NCBI GenBank assembly: GCA_963759055.1
Contig: CAVWYD010000019.1
Location: 1 to 64,000 of the forward strand
Length of the DNA: 64,000 bases
Source of the DNA: Thiosocius sp963759055
GTDB lineage: Bacteria; Pseudomonadota; Gammaproteobacteria; Chromatiales; Chromatiaceae
Reading direction: 5' to 3'
Part shown: positions 55,440 through 64,000 of the stretch, piece after piece
Layout: each line of letters starts with the position of its first letter
Position numbering within the stretch: the first letter of the stretch is position 1
Notes under the pieces: model-generated
Told to the model about the DNA's origin: nothing
Database searches by the model: none
The model's input: the letters and a program-made list of their open reading frames with translations, nothing else
Translations under genes and position numbers: made by a program

Positions 55440-57683
55440 TCAGCTGCCCACCGCGCGGACGGCGCCGACGGAGGCGGTCGGCTCCCCGGATTCCGACTCC
55501 GACAGCCTGTCGCCCGATATCTCCACATAAGCGCGGTAGCGTTGGCGGATGTTGCGTACATAACTGACCGGCTCTATCCCGCGTACATAGCCATACCGCG
55601 CCTTGCTTGCATACTTCTTCTTCGACAGCAGCAACATCGCCTTTTCGGCATTGCCGAACCAGCGATCGCCGTCCCAGCCCTGCTGGCGCGCCAGCCTGCG
55701 TGCATCCTCGACATGACCGTGGCCCGCATTGTAGGCCGCCAGGGTAAACCACATACGCTCATTGAACGGGAGCGTGGGTTCGAAGCGATTGCGCACCCAG
55801 TCCAGGTATTTGACCCCGGCGTGAATGCCGTCTTCCGGCTTCTTTATTTTTTTGAAACCCATGAACTTCGCGGTACGAGGCATGACCTGCAAAAGCCCCT
55901 GCGCACCGGCAAAGGATTCGGCTTTGGGATCAAAACGGCTTTCCTGGTACATCTGCGCGGCAATCAGCCGCCAGTCGAAACCGTACTTTTCAGCGTACTT
56001 TTGCATGGCTTCGTCGTAAGGCGAGAGACCGCCGCCCTCTACACCGCCAAGTCGGCCAGCCGCAAGATTGCGGATATTGCGCTTATTGGTGAAATATTTC
56101 TTGTACAGAATGTTGTAAGTGACCCCTTTGTACTGCTCCTTGATAAAACGGTTCAGGGCAGCCAGCAGCTTCTTGTTTTCCGCACGCACAGCGACCGCGT
56201 GCGCACGGTCATCACTCAGCTTGAATCCTGACTTGACGGGCAGGCCTCGCGCCAGTTCTATATCCAGAAGATGGCCGTCGGCGACGGTTGCGTCTATCTC
56301 ACCGGACGCCACAAGCTCGATGAGTTCTTCGGTCTCCATGTCTTCCGGGGCCGGCTCGATCTTGAAACTTGCCCCCTTTTGCTGCAGAGCGAGCAGATCC
56401 TGCCAGTAGGGACTGGAGCGTCTTACCGTGATCGCACGACCTTCCAGACGGGCCGCACAGTCGAGTTCATCATCTGCACGCACCACCAGGTGACGCGGGG
56501 CAAAATGGTAGGGCCTGGAAAACGCGATGCCACTTGCACTGAATTCATCATTCGGTTCGAGGAAACCGGCGGCCACATCAGCCCGCCCTTCCTGCAGCCA
56601 CTCCAGTAGCTGCGCATGCGTATCTGGAACGATCACCTCGAGTCGCAGCTTGTTTGCCTCGGCAAACGCCTTGGCCAGCTCGTATTCGAAGCCGTGCAAT
56701 TCGCCCTTGTAAAGAAAGTAGGAAGCCGCATTGTTGCGCAGAAGCACCCGCAGAACCCTGCGCTTTCTGATCCCGTCGAGGCCATCCGTATGGCGCGACT
56801 GTTCGTCTTCGGCCAGAAATTCAAGGTGCAGAAACTTGTTCAGTGCGGCCTGCAGTTGTTTGGCATCAGGACGGATACCCCACGCGATGTCGTCGGTGCC
56901 CGAAAGCTCGAAAGCCACCTTGATATCATCGCGATAAGACAGGTACATGGCGGCGATATTGCTGTCTCGTATGCTCGCATCGATCCGCCCGGCGGCAACC
57001 TCGTCAAGCTCGTCCTCATCGGACATCCCCGGCGGACGTTCAACCAACTCGATCCCCGGGTAGACCTTGCGCATTGATTCAAGCCGTTCCCAGAAAGAAG
57101 AACCACGATTGACCATCACGCGCTTGCCGTCCAGGTCCTCTTTACCACCGATACCGTCCTGCGAAGCGGCCACCAGCACCTGCTGCCGCACGTTGGTCAG
57201 CGGCACCGAGAAAGCAATCTGCTTGCGCCGGTTCTCGGTGATAGTGAGGTTGGCGGCGATGATATCGCCCCTGCCTTCGAGCAGCGATGGAATCAGATCG
57301 GTGAATTTCTCCACCACGACCAGCTCGGATTCAAGACCCTGCATCCGGGCAAAGTCCGCAGCGGCTTCATGTTGTGCCTCGACCGGCCAACCCACGCGCG
57401 GCAGATAAAATACGCCGCCAATATTGGCCGCGATCAGGATACGAAGCTTTCCGCGGTCCTTGAGCGTCTTCAGGTCCCCGGTAAAGACCGCCGGCACATC
57501 CGGTTCCTCTGACTGCTCCGATTCTTCCTGCTGTTCCGGTTCTACCAACAGCTGCCGGTAGGATGCCGCGGAACCGGCGGTAGCCTCCACAACATCCAGC
57601 GCCGTCTCCTCACTGCAGGCGGCGAGCACCAGAAGCGCGGAAAACAGGATGCAGCATCGCGGCAGAAATCGTCGAAAACGCAA
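55440..57683 (-). CDS. MltF-like lytic transglycosylase lipoprotein with two SBP-like domains
   Basis: A 747-residue outer-envelope lipoprotein: signal with lipobox LAAC (C23), acidic linker, first SBP_bac_3-like domain at about 71-300 (LRILIAANIGGVFY), second at about 305-545 (RVLRVLLRNNAASYFLYKGE), then a Slt catalytic domain (about 560-690). The catalytic glutamate is E581 (QMYQESRFDP), followed by AGAQGLLQVMPRTAKFMGF and LAAYNAGHGHVEDA. It should cut peptidoglycan with 1,6-anhydro product formation. Ordinary MltF has one SBP domain and about 500 residues, so this is a larger variant. Confidence 0.92.
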   Translation of the reverse strand: MRFRRFLPRCCILFSALLVLAACSEETALDVVEATAGSAASYRQLLVEPEQQEESEQSEEPDVPAVFTGDLKTLKDRGKLRILIAANIGGVFYLPRVGWPVEAQHEAAADFARMQGLESELVVVEKFTDLIPSLLEGRGDIIAANLTITENRRKQIAFSVPLTNVRQQVLVAASQDGIGGKEDLDGKRVMVNRGSSFWERLESMRKVYPGIELVERPPGMSDEDELDEVAAGRIDASIRDSNIAAMYLSYRDDIKVAFELSGTDDIAWGIRPDAKQLQAALNKFLHLEFLAEDEQSRHTDGLDGIRKRRVLRVLLRNNAASYFLYKGELHGFEYELAKAFAEANKLRLEVIVPDTHAQLLEWLQEGRADVAAGFLEPNDEFSASGIAFSRPYHFAPRHLVVRADDELDCAARLEGRAITVRRSSPYWQDLLALQQKGASFKIEPAPEDMETEELIELVASGEIDATVADGHLLDIELARGLPVKSGFKLSDDRAHAVAVRAENKKLLAALNRFIKEQYKGVTYNILYKKYFTNKRNIRNLAAGRLGGVEGGGLSPYDEAMQKYAEKYGFDWRLIAAQMYQESRFDPKAESFAGAQGLLQVMPRTAKFMGFKKIKKPEDGIHAGVKYLDWVRNRFEPTLPFNERMWFTLAAYNAGHGHVEDARRLARQQGWDGDRWFGNAEKAMLLLSKKKYASKARYGYVRGIEPVSYVRNIRQRYRAYVEISGDRLSESESGEPTASVGAVRAVGS

Positions 57684-57760
57684 TAGTCTCTCAACCGATT
57701 CGTGGCAAACCTGTGGCTGAGTATAACGGCTAAAACGCCCATGCCGAGCGCTGACTGGGG

Positions 57761-57774
57761 TTGATGCAAGTCAA
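57761..57774. promoter_or_regulatory. Possible FNR/Anr-type site in the mltF-like / ABC intergenic region
   Basis: TTGATGCAAGTCAA matches TTGAT-N4-ATCAA at nine of ten positions. It lies 77 bases before the mltF-like gene and about 290 bases before the ABC permease. The 382-base intergenic region (57684-58065) otherwise shows no gene; an open frame at 57872-58066 has no recognisable family. Confidence 0.35.
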
Positions 57775-58065
57775 TGAAGTAAATAAGAATTTGATGATTG
57801 TTCTTTTGTGACGGACCGCATTCCTGACCCGGTATTTTTGGGAAACCCGGTCGTTATTCAAAGGCACCGTCGTGGTTGGCAGGAGACCAGGGAAACGGCA
57901 GAATTCAATCATGGGCCGGGCTATAGCGCCTGCCCGGGGCTTTCTGCAGTTGGCTGGTGCCGTTGAGGATCCATTGCTCGGCCGCTCCTCGCTTGGTCAT
58001 CTGCCCGGACACGGGTATAGATGCGGCGACCATCGTGCTGTGCAACCGAGACGAAACGGAATCTG

Positions 58066-59760
58066 ATGATCAAACGGCAGGAAAGGAGTTGGAAGCGTGG
58101 CGCGCTGGCGCTGGTCCTGCTGGCCGTGTTGAGCCTGTTGGTCATCATGCCCCTGGCTGTGCTGTTTGGCGGCATCCTGCCGGGCGATGTGACAGAACTG
58201 GAACTGTTGCGTGAACTGCTGCGCGGCGCGCCGGTGCAACATGCCATTCTGCGCACCTTCGCGGTAGCCCTGCTCGCCTGTGGACTTGCAAGTCTGATCG
58301 CTATACCGCTCGCCTTCGCGGGCGTCCGGGCGGGCAAGCCTGCGCGGATCATGATCCAGATCTTCGGATTCCTGCCCCTGACAATGCCGCCGTTTGTCGG
58401 TGCGGCCGTGCTGCGAAACTTCACCGACGCCCTCGCCCAGGCAGATGCTACGCAGTGGCTGCCTGCCTTGAATATCCGAGGCAGCCACCTGGCGCTGATT
58501 CTGATCTTCGCCCTGCACTATCTGCCGTTCATCCTGTTCAGCCTGATGGCCGGGCTGATGCGTATCGATCGATCGCTCGCAGAGAGCGCGCGCAATCTCG
58601 GTGCCAGTCGTATTTTTGTCTGGCATCGCATCACCCTGCCCCTGGCCACGCCGGCCTATGTCATAGGTGCCAGCCTGATGATGTTGCGGATCTTTGAAGA
58701 CGTAGGTACCCCACTGATGCTTGGGATCGAGGGCATGCTGGCACCACAGATCGTCTTGCGCGCCGGAATTGGCGACCTTTCCGATCCAATGCTCGGCATC
58801 AGCGCCCTGGTGCTGTTGGCTGCCTCCATCGTCATTACACTGCTCGCATGGTCCGCTCTCGCCGATCCGTTCGCCACGACCGGAAAGGAATGCAACAGTC
58901 AGCCGACTCGGTGGCGGGGTGGATCCGGCAGCGCGACAATCACACTTGCCGTGTTGCCTGGACTCGGCATGCTCGCCTTGGGGCCTCACGTGTGGCTGGT
59001 ATTGATGTCAGTCACAACCGCCTGGTCCGACAACCTGATGCCGCTCGCGGTTGACGCGGGCAGCTACAGGCAACTGCTGGATGCCGCGCTCCCCGGCTTG
59101 AAGAAGACATTTGCCTATGCAGCGGCGGCGGGCATGCTGACCCTGTTGCTGGGCAGCGTATTCGGTTCGCTGACCCGATCCCCGGGTCCAATCAGCCGCA
59201 TCACCCGTCTCGCCACGACTTCGCTGTTCGCTGTCCCCGGCCTCGTCCTTGCACTCGCCTATGCGCGAACGCAGGATATGCTCGATCCGCAGCTGAGTGG
59301 CTGGCCCGGCCTTGCTTGGCTGGCCCTGATACTCGTCGTCGCACTCAAACAACTACCCCTTGCCCAGCACCTTGTAGTCCGGCGGCTGCGCAAGCTGCAT
59401 TCCGGCGAGCTGTATTCGGCACGCAGCCTGGGCGCTTCAGGAATCAGCACTGGCCTGCGAATCGGACTGCCATCGATAACCGCTGTCCTGGCTGCCATAT
59501 TCCTCCTGGGCAGCACAGCTGCACTGGTCGAACTTTCTGCGGTGCTGTTGTTGATCCAGGATCCTGATGCGCCGCTCGCACTCAGCCTTTTCCAGTCGAT
59601 GCTGTCACCCGTTGATGTCCAGACGGCAGCGACCCAGGGGGTATTGATGGTCGCCCTGACGTCGACGATGCTGTTGACGCTCTACGGGTTCCTGCGCAGA
59701 CGTTGCTACGATCCCCAACCACCCAGGTCGCGCAAGCCCTCCGTCGCAAGGAGTACGTAA
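58066..59760 (+). CDS. Fe3+-type ABC transporter permease (fused double permease)
   Basis: A 564-residue inner-membrane protein made of two BPD-type permease halves of about six helices each, as in FbpB/SfuB ferric-iron and related transporters. Each half has an EAA loop: SARNLGASRIFVWHRITLP in the first and SARSLGASGISTGLRIGLP in the second. The ATG at 58066 is chosen; a longer frame begins at 58021. Its stop overlaps the ATPase start (TAATG). No periplasmic binding protein gene is in the window. Confidence 0.9.
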   Translation: MIKRQERSWKRGALALVLLAVLSLLVIMPLAVLFGGILPGDVTELELLRELLRGAPVQHAILRTFAVALLACGLASLIAIPLAFAGVRAGKPARIMIQIFGFLPLTMPPFVGAAVLRNFTDALAQADATQWLPALNIRGSHLALILIFALHYLPFILFSLMAGLMRIDRSLAESARNLGASRIFVWHRITLPLATPAYVIGASLMMLRIFEDVGTPLMLGIEGMLAPQIVLRAGIGDLSDPMLGISALVLLAASIVITLLAWSALADPFATTGKECNSQPTRWRGGSGSATITLAVLPGLGMLALGPHVWLVLMSVTTAWSDNLMPLAVDAGSYRQLLDAALPGLKKTFAYAAAAGMLTLLLGSVFGSLTRSPGPISRITRLATTSLFAVPGLVLALAYARTQDMLDPQLSGWPGLAWLALILVVALKQLPLAQHLVVRRLRKLHSGELYSARSLGASGISTGLRIGLPSITAVLAAIFLLGSTAALVELSAVLLLIQDPDAPLALSLFQSMLSPVDVQTAATQGVLMVALTSTMLLTLYGFLRRRCYDPQPPRSRKPSVARST

Positions 59761-60848
59761 TGACGAACACAGAGCCGGCCAGCCTCGAACTACGCAGTCT
59801 CGACGTTACCATCAACCATCATCAGATCCTGCGCGACATCGATCTGAGCATCCTGCCGGGCGAGCTGTTCGTGCTGCTTGGCGGCGCAGGCGCAGGAAAG
59901 TCGACCCTGCTGCGCGCATTCGCCGGGCTGGACCCGATCAGTTCAGGCGAACTTTGGATAGACGACCGCGAGATCACGCATGAGGCAGTGAACCGGCGGG
60001 GGGTTGCGCTGATGCTGCAGTCGTTCCCCCTGTGGACGCATATGAACGTGGCAAGGAACGTCGCATTCGGACTCAGGCAAGAGGGGCTGAAGAGATCCGA
60101 GATCCGCGCACGGGTCGAAGAGGAACTCGCGATTTTCGGCTTGAGCGACTTCTATCACCATCTCCCCGGGCAGCTCTCAACCAGCCAGCAGCAGCGTGTC
60201 GCACTGGCGCGAACCCTGATCGGCGGCGCCCGGGTGAAACTCTTGGACGAGCCATTCAGTGCCCAGGATGCGCAGCTGCGCGAACGCCTGGCAGGCGCCC
60301 TGAAGAAACGTCAGCAGCAATCTGCCATCACCACTCTGCTTACCACGCAGGACCGTCGTGAAGCCCTGCGGATTGCGGACCGCATTGCCCTGATCTACGA
60401 GGGCGAACTGCAACAGATCGGCACACCGATGGAGCTTTATGACAGCCCACGCAATCGCTACGTGGCGGAGTACATGGGCAGCGCCAATCTGATCGACGGT
60501 GAGATCGAATATGCGGGTGATCAACCCCTGTTTCGCACCACCAATGGCATCGTCATCCCTTTGTTCGACCATTTGGTCAAGCGCGCACGCACCGGTTCAG
60601 CGATGTTCCGCCCGCATGACCTGCATATCGTGAGCCGCGACCAGGAACCCTTCGGCGATCAGATTCGATTTAACGGCCGCGTCGAGCAGGTCGAGTTCCT
60701 CGGGGATACCGTGCGTTACTGCATCGACATAGCCGGCGAGGTAGTGTGGATGGATCTCGCCCGCGGATGTGGAAAAATGAGTCTGGATATCGGCGACCAG
60801 GTTGTCGTGGGACTGGATCCGGCCCATATCCGCATCCTCGAAAACTGA
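59760..60848 (+). CDS. ABC transporter ATPase, FbpC-like, with divergent signature and H-loop
   Basis: A 362-residue nucleotide-binding subunit with a C-terminal TOBE-like domain (from about 240: MGSANLIDGEIE and FRPHDLHIV). Walker A is GGAGAGKST (41-49), Q-loop Q87, Walker B LLDEP (161-165). The signature is LSTSQ (139-143) in place of LSGGQ, the D-loop is AQD instead of ALD, and the H-loop reads TTQD with Q197 where His is expected. AAGGAG upstream supports the ATG that overlaps the permease stop. Ferric or related ion uptake is inferred from the permease type. Confidence 0.87.
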   Translation: MTNTEPASLELRSLDVTINHHQILRDIDLSILPGELFVLLGGAGAGKSTLLRAFAGLDPISSGELWIDDREITHEAVNRRGVALMLQSFPLWTHMNVARNVAFGLRQEGLKRSEIRARVEEELAIFGLSDFYHHLPGQLSTSQQQRVALARTLIGGARVKLLDEPFSAQDAQLRERLAGALKKRQQQSAITTLLTTQDRREALRIADRIALIYEGELQQIGTPMELYDSPRNRYVAEYMGSANLIDGEIEYAGDQPLFRTTNGIVIPLFDHLVKRARTGSAMFRPHDLHIVSRDQEPFGDQIRFNGRVEQVEFLGDTVRYCIDIAGEVVWMDLARGCGKMSLDIGDQVVVGLDPAHIRILEN

Positions 60849-60911
60849 GGTCCGCGCAGCCAAGGCATCTGCTAGCCTTGCGCGATCAACCGGCAGGGGC
60901 CTTTTTGTATC

Positions 60912-63566
60912 GTGATGTGGACACTCGAAGCTGACAGCACACTGCTCACGGTCAACAACCGTCTCGCCATCGAGCTGCGTGCGCGCCATGACCGCAATCA
61001 GGTGGCTGCCGGCAGGAAAGTCTGGCCGAGTGCCGACATCCTGCCCTGGAAAGCCTGGCTGCAACGTCTCTACCAGCAGCTACTGGACGATGGATACACG
61101 GAACTCGACCTGCTGAGCCCCGCCCAGGAGAGCCTGTTGTGGGAAGACATCGTGAGAGATGCGGACGGACAGGCGGACCTGCTGCGCCCGGCCGCAGCGG
61201 CCGAGGCAGCACAGGCGGCTTTCGCACTCTACTGTGAATGGCAGCTGCGTGATCACCCGCTGGCGCTGCTCGGTGGGGACGAAACCCACCGCCTGCTCGG
61301 ATGGATCAGATCCTTCGAAGACCTTTTGTCACGGCGAAAGCTGTTGAGTGCCGCTCAACTGCTGCCCATGCTCACCAGCGCATTCGAGCAACGGGCCCTG
61401 GCGGTCCCGACACGGCTTGTCCACAGCGGATTCGACAGCCTCTCACCGGCACAGGGTGCGCTGTTCGATGCCTTGCGCACGCTCGGATGCAGCATCGCGG
61501 AACACCGTGACGAACGCTACGAAAGCACCCTGCAGCGCCTGGAAGCAGACGACAGCGAGTCTGAGATCAGGCATGCAGCCGATTGGGCTCTTGCTCTGCT
61601 GCAATCCGAACCGGGGAGCAGAATCGGCATCGTCTCCATCCGCATCACCCAACAGCGCAGCGACCTCGAACGGCTGTTCACCGAGATCGTCACCCCTGCC
61701 GCCTGCCTGGCAAACACCCCCGAGCAGGCGATGTTCAACATTTCGCTCGGCGAATCCCTGTCAGAGCGTCCGCTGGTCGCGCATGCCTTGCTGGCATTAC
61801 GCCTTCTGGCTGGCCCACAGCCTCTGCATGCCGTTGGTCAGCTGCTGCGAAGCCCGTTCGTCGGTGGACATGCCGGGGAATGGGAACGACGCGCCCTGTT
61901 CGATGCCGCACTGCGTGAAGACGGCCTGCCGATGCTCGACCTGAAGCGCCTGGCTTACCGGCTCAGCCGTTTCGACCGCGATGACCTGCGCCATTGTCCC
62001 GACCTGGCAGAGCGCCTGGAGAGGCTGCAGGCAATACGCCAGGAGCTACCGGCCAGTGATACCCCAAACAACTGGGCCGGCCACTTTCAGGCGATGCTGG
62101 GTGAGCTCGGCTGGCCCGGCGATCAGACACTCGACAGCCGCGAGTTTCAGCAACGTGAACGCATGCAGCGCGTGTTCAGCGAGCTTGCCGAACTGGGCAA
62201 GGTCCGTCCGCGCCTGCGGCTGGACGAGGCCATCTCGAGACTCGGCACCCTGGCGACCGACGCGCTGTTTCAGGCCAAATCGCCACCCGCACCCATCCAG
62301 ATCCTGGGCCCGCTCGAGGCGGCCGGGATGGACTTCGACGCCATCTGGCTGCTCGGCATGGATGATCAGAACTGGCCTCCGGCGCCACATCCGAACCCCC
62401 TGCTGCCGACCGGCCTGCAGCGCGATCTGCAGATGCCACATGCCTCAGCCGCACGCGAGCTGCAATTCGCCGCGGCCCTGACCGAGCGCCTCACGCAGAG
62501 CGCCAGGACGGTCATCGCCAGCCATGCACGCATGGATGCCGAACGTGAACAGCGCCCAAGCCCGTTGGTCCGCGACTGGCCAGTGTTCGATCCTGAGGGT
62601 TCTGATCCACAGGCTGCGGCCAGCTTGCGCGGTGCCTGCGCAACTGCCGGCACCTTTGAGCCACTGCCGGTCGGAAACACACACAGTGCACCGTCGGATG
62701 CCCGCGGCGGTGCGGCATTGCTGGCTGCCCAGGCAGGCTGCCCTTTTTCGGCCATTGCCCGCTTTCGTCTGCGCGCAAGGCCACTCGAGGAGCCCAGTTT
62801 CGCACCCGACGGCGCCCTGACCGGCACCCTGGTCCACGAACTGCTGCAGCGCGTCTGGGCTGCGCTCAAGGACTCTGCAACCCTGGCGCAGCATGACGAG
62901 GCCGACCTCCATGCCCTGGTCGCTCCGCTCGCCACGGCGACGCTCGACGATATCGGCCGCCGCAGACCCGACCTGTTCACGGCGAGATTCCGCGCCATAG
63001 AGGCGGCACGCCTGACCCGTCTGATCATCGACTGGCTCGCCCTGGAACGCGAACGCAAGCAGGCCTTCAGCGTGGAAGCCCTCGAACAGGAGCAGACCAT
63101 CGAGTTTTCAGGCCTGCGCCTCAACACGCGTGCAGACCGCGTAGACCGCCTGCAGAATGGGGGACTCGCGGTCATCGACTACAAGACCGGTCGCAACGTG
63201 CGCAACGACGGCTGGTTCGACGAACGCCTGACAGAACCTCAGCTTCCGCTTTACTGCCTGCACAGCAATGGCCAGGCGCGTGCCGCACTATTGGCACGGG
63301 TCAGACGCGACGGACCCGGCTTTGCCTTTGTCGGACTCAGCGAGGAGGAGGACTTTGCCTCCGGTGTCGATACCCCGAAGAACCAGCGTGGGGAGACCGA
63401 CTGGCCGGGCCTGCTGGCTCAGTGGCAAAAGTCTCTGAGTGACCTTGCGGATGAGATCGGCGCAGGACGTGCCGACCCCACGCCTTCGATACAGGCCTGC
63501 CGGTATTGCGCCCTCGGCCCACTGTGCCGGGTACAGGAAATGATCGCGGGGGACGACGGTGATTGA
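60912..63566 (+). CDS. AddB-like PD-(D/E)XK nuclease (TIGR03623-type DNA repair protein)
   Basis: An 884-residue exonuclease subunit for double-strand-break processing. The N-terminal region has a degenerate helicase-like fold; the C-terminal RecB-type nuclease shows GTLVHELLQRVW and VIDYKTG (D756, K758). Four cysteines, C610 and C863, C866, C872, have the spacing of the AddB iron-sulfur cluster. The first GTG is given as start; ATG follows one codon later. It overlaps the helicase gene by eight bases, and the pair should work together like AddA/AddB. Confidence 0.9.
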   Translation: MMWTLEADSTLLTVNNRLAIELRARHDRNQVAAGRKVWPSADILPWKAWLQRLYQQLLDDGYTELDLLSPAQESLLWEDIVRDADGQADLLRPAAAAEAAQAAFALYCEWQLRDHPLALLGGDETHRLLGWIRSFEDLLSRRKLLSAAQLLPMLTSAFEQRALAVPTRLVHSGFDSLSPAQGALFDALRTLGCSIAEHRDERYESTLQRLEADDSESEIRHAADWALALLQSEPGSRIGIVSIRITQQRSDLERLFTEIVTPAACLANTPEQAMFNISLGESLSERPLVAHALLALRLLAGPQPLHAVGQLLRSPFVGGHAGEWERRALFDAALREDGLPMLDLKRLAYRLSRFDRDDLRHCPDLAERLERLQAIRQELPASDTPNNWAGHFQAMLGELGWPGDQTLDSREFQQRERMQRVFSELAELGKVRPRLRLDEAISRLGTLATDALFQAKSPPAPIQILGPLEAAGMDFDAIWLLGMDDQNWPPAPHPNPLLPTGLQRDLQMPHASAARELQFAAALTERLTQSARTVIASHARMDAEREQRPSPLVRDWPVFDPEGSDPQAAASLRGACATAGTFEPLPVGNTHSAPSDARGGAALLAAQAGCPFSAIARFRLRARPLEEPSFAPDGALTGTLVHELLQRVWAALKDSATLAQHDEADLHALVAPLATATLDDIGRRRPDLFTARFRAIEAARLTRLIIDWLALERERKQAFSVEALEQEQTIEFSGLRLNTRADRVDRLQNGGLAVIDYKTGRNVRNDGWFDERLTEPQLPLYCLHSNGQARAALLARVRRDGPGFAFVGLSEEEDFASGVDTPKNQRGETDWPGLLAQWQKSLSDLADEIGAGRADPTPSIQACRYCALGPLCRVQEMIAGDDGD

Positions 63567-64000
63567 GACCACGGCAGCCGATGCCCGACAACGTGAACAG
63601 GCGCTGGATATCAGCGAGTCGTTCATCGTCCAGGCGCCAGCCGGTTCCGGAAAGACCGAGCTGCTAACCCAGCGCTATCTCCGCCTGCTCGCTGAAGTTG
63701 ATCACCCCGAGGAGATCTATGCGATCACCTTCACGCGCAAGGCAGCCGCCGAGATGCGCAATCGCATCCTTGCGGCCGTCGATGCGGCCACTGCCCCGCA
63801 ACCGCCCGAGCCTCATCGCCAACTTACCTGGACCCTGGCGCGGGCAGCGCTTGAACAGGATGCGCGGCATGAATGGCAGATCACCCGTAACCCGAACCGG
63901 CTGCGCATCCAGACCTTCGACAGCCTCAGCCATGCGCTGGCCAGACAGATGCCCTTGCTCAGCGAGCTGGGCGCGCCACCCGCGACCACCGACAAACCGG
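63559..64000 (+). CDS. UvrD/AddA-type exodeoxyribonuclease helicase, 3'-truncated by window
   Basis: The N-terminal 147 residues of a superfamily 1 helicase. The Q-motif region (ARQREQALDISESFIVQAPA) leads to Walker A AGSGKTELL, then AITFTRKAAAEMRNRI (motif Ia) and RIQTFDSLSHALARQMP (motif Ib). It starts with GTG inside the 3' end of the nuclease gene, so translation is coupled. Together with the nuclease it forms the AddAB-like repair pair (TIGR03623 partner). The remainder lies beyond the window. Confidence 0.9.
   Translation, partial: MIETTAADARQREQALDISESFIVQAPAGSGKTELLTQRYLRLLAEVDHPEEIYAITFTRKAAAEMRNRILAAVDAATAPQPPEPHRQLTWTLARAALEQDARHEWQITRNPNRLRIQTFDSLSHALARQMPLLSELGAPPATTDKP

Noticed and set aside
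57872..58066. A small gene or remnant binding protein upstream of the ABC permease
   Set aside because: The 64-residue translation has no signal peptide, no SBP motif and no RBS.
60850..60905. Intrinsic terminator between the ABC ATPase and the nuclease gene
   Set aside because: The hairpin AAGGC/GCCTT is short with a bulged base stem and the T-run is some 20 bases further on, so support is too weak.

Overview
The window reads as a chromosomal segment of a free-living, flagellated gammaproteobacterium with a fairly GC-rich genome. The evidence is the FleQ/FleSR flagellar regulatory cascade, the rnr-rlmB-rpsF-rpsR-rplI-dnaB-radA block, the alaC-hom-thrC order, a TIGR03623-type nuclease next to a UvrD-type helicase, and DUF3465 and RpfE-type proteins. 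A Chromatiales-like or related uncultured marine lineage is plausible, but this is inference. There is no phage, IS element, CRISPR array or rRNA operon in view, and one tRNA gene (Leu, CAG).

Layout. 1-839: 3' part of a UDP-glucuronate 4-epimerase-like gene. 932-6036 (minus): threonine/alanine block alaC, hom, an RpfE-type phosphoglycerate-mutase-like gene, thrC. 6178-6561: Mth938-domain protein. 6822-15369 (plus): complete nine-gene V/A-type ATPase operon (G/H, C, I, K, F, E, A, B, D), mostly with overlapping start and stop codons. 15719-18358: multi-PAS diguanylate cyclase. 18359-28157 (minus): flagellar cluster fleQ, fleSR, fliEFGHIJ, with two convincing sigma-54 promoters (before fleSR and fliE). 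28400-28771: PilZ protein. 28797-37645 (minus): radA, dnaB, rplI, DUF2232 membrane protein, rpsR, rpsF, rlmB, rnr, interrupted by two related CTCTGCG-type palindromic elements. 37757-37843: tRNA-Leu.

38125-52221 is an accessory metabolic region: a BASS-like transporter, methylmalonate-semialdehyde dehydrogenase, two beta-hydroxyacid dehydrogenases, OsmC, bacteriohemerythrin with an unusually structured leader, an amidase, a TakP-like TRAP transporter, a 2-hydroxyacid dehydrogenase, a GlcG/HbpS protein and an MFS carrier. Together they suggest uptake and oxidation or reduction of small oxo/hydroxy acids, possibly released from amides.

52208-57683 holds a small stress-like group (one-TM protein, macrodomain, EncFtn-type ferritin, gamma-glutamylcyclotransferase-like, DUF3465), a FrnE/DsbA-like oxidoreductase and an unusually large MltF-like lytic transglycosylase. 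58066-60848 is an Fe3+-type ABC permease plus a divergent ATPase. 60912-64000 is an AddB-like nuclease followed by the start of an AddA-like helicase, cut by the window edge.

Most unusual points: an EncFtn ferritin core without a cargo tail or adjacent encapsulin; an ABC ATPase with a non-canonical signature and H-loop; a V-ATPase K subunit with an atypical N-terminal hairpin; a lytic transglycosylase with two solute-binding-like domains; possible SD-sequestering RNA ahead of bacteriohemerythrin; and c-di-GMP genes at both ends of the flagellar cluster.
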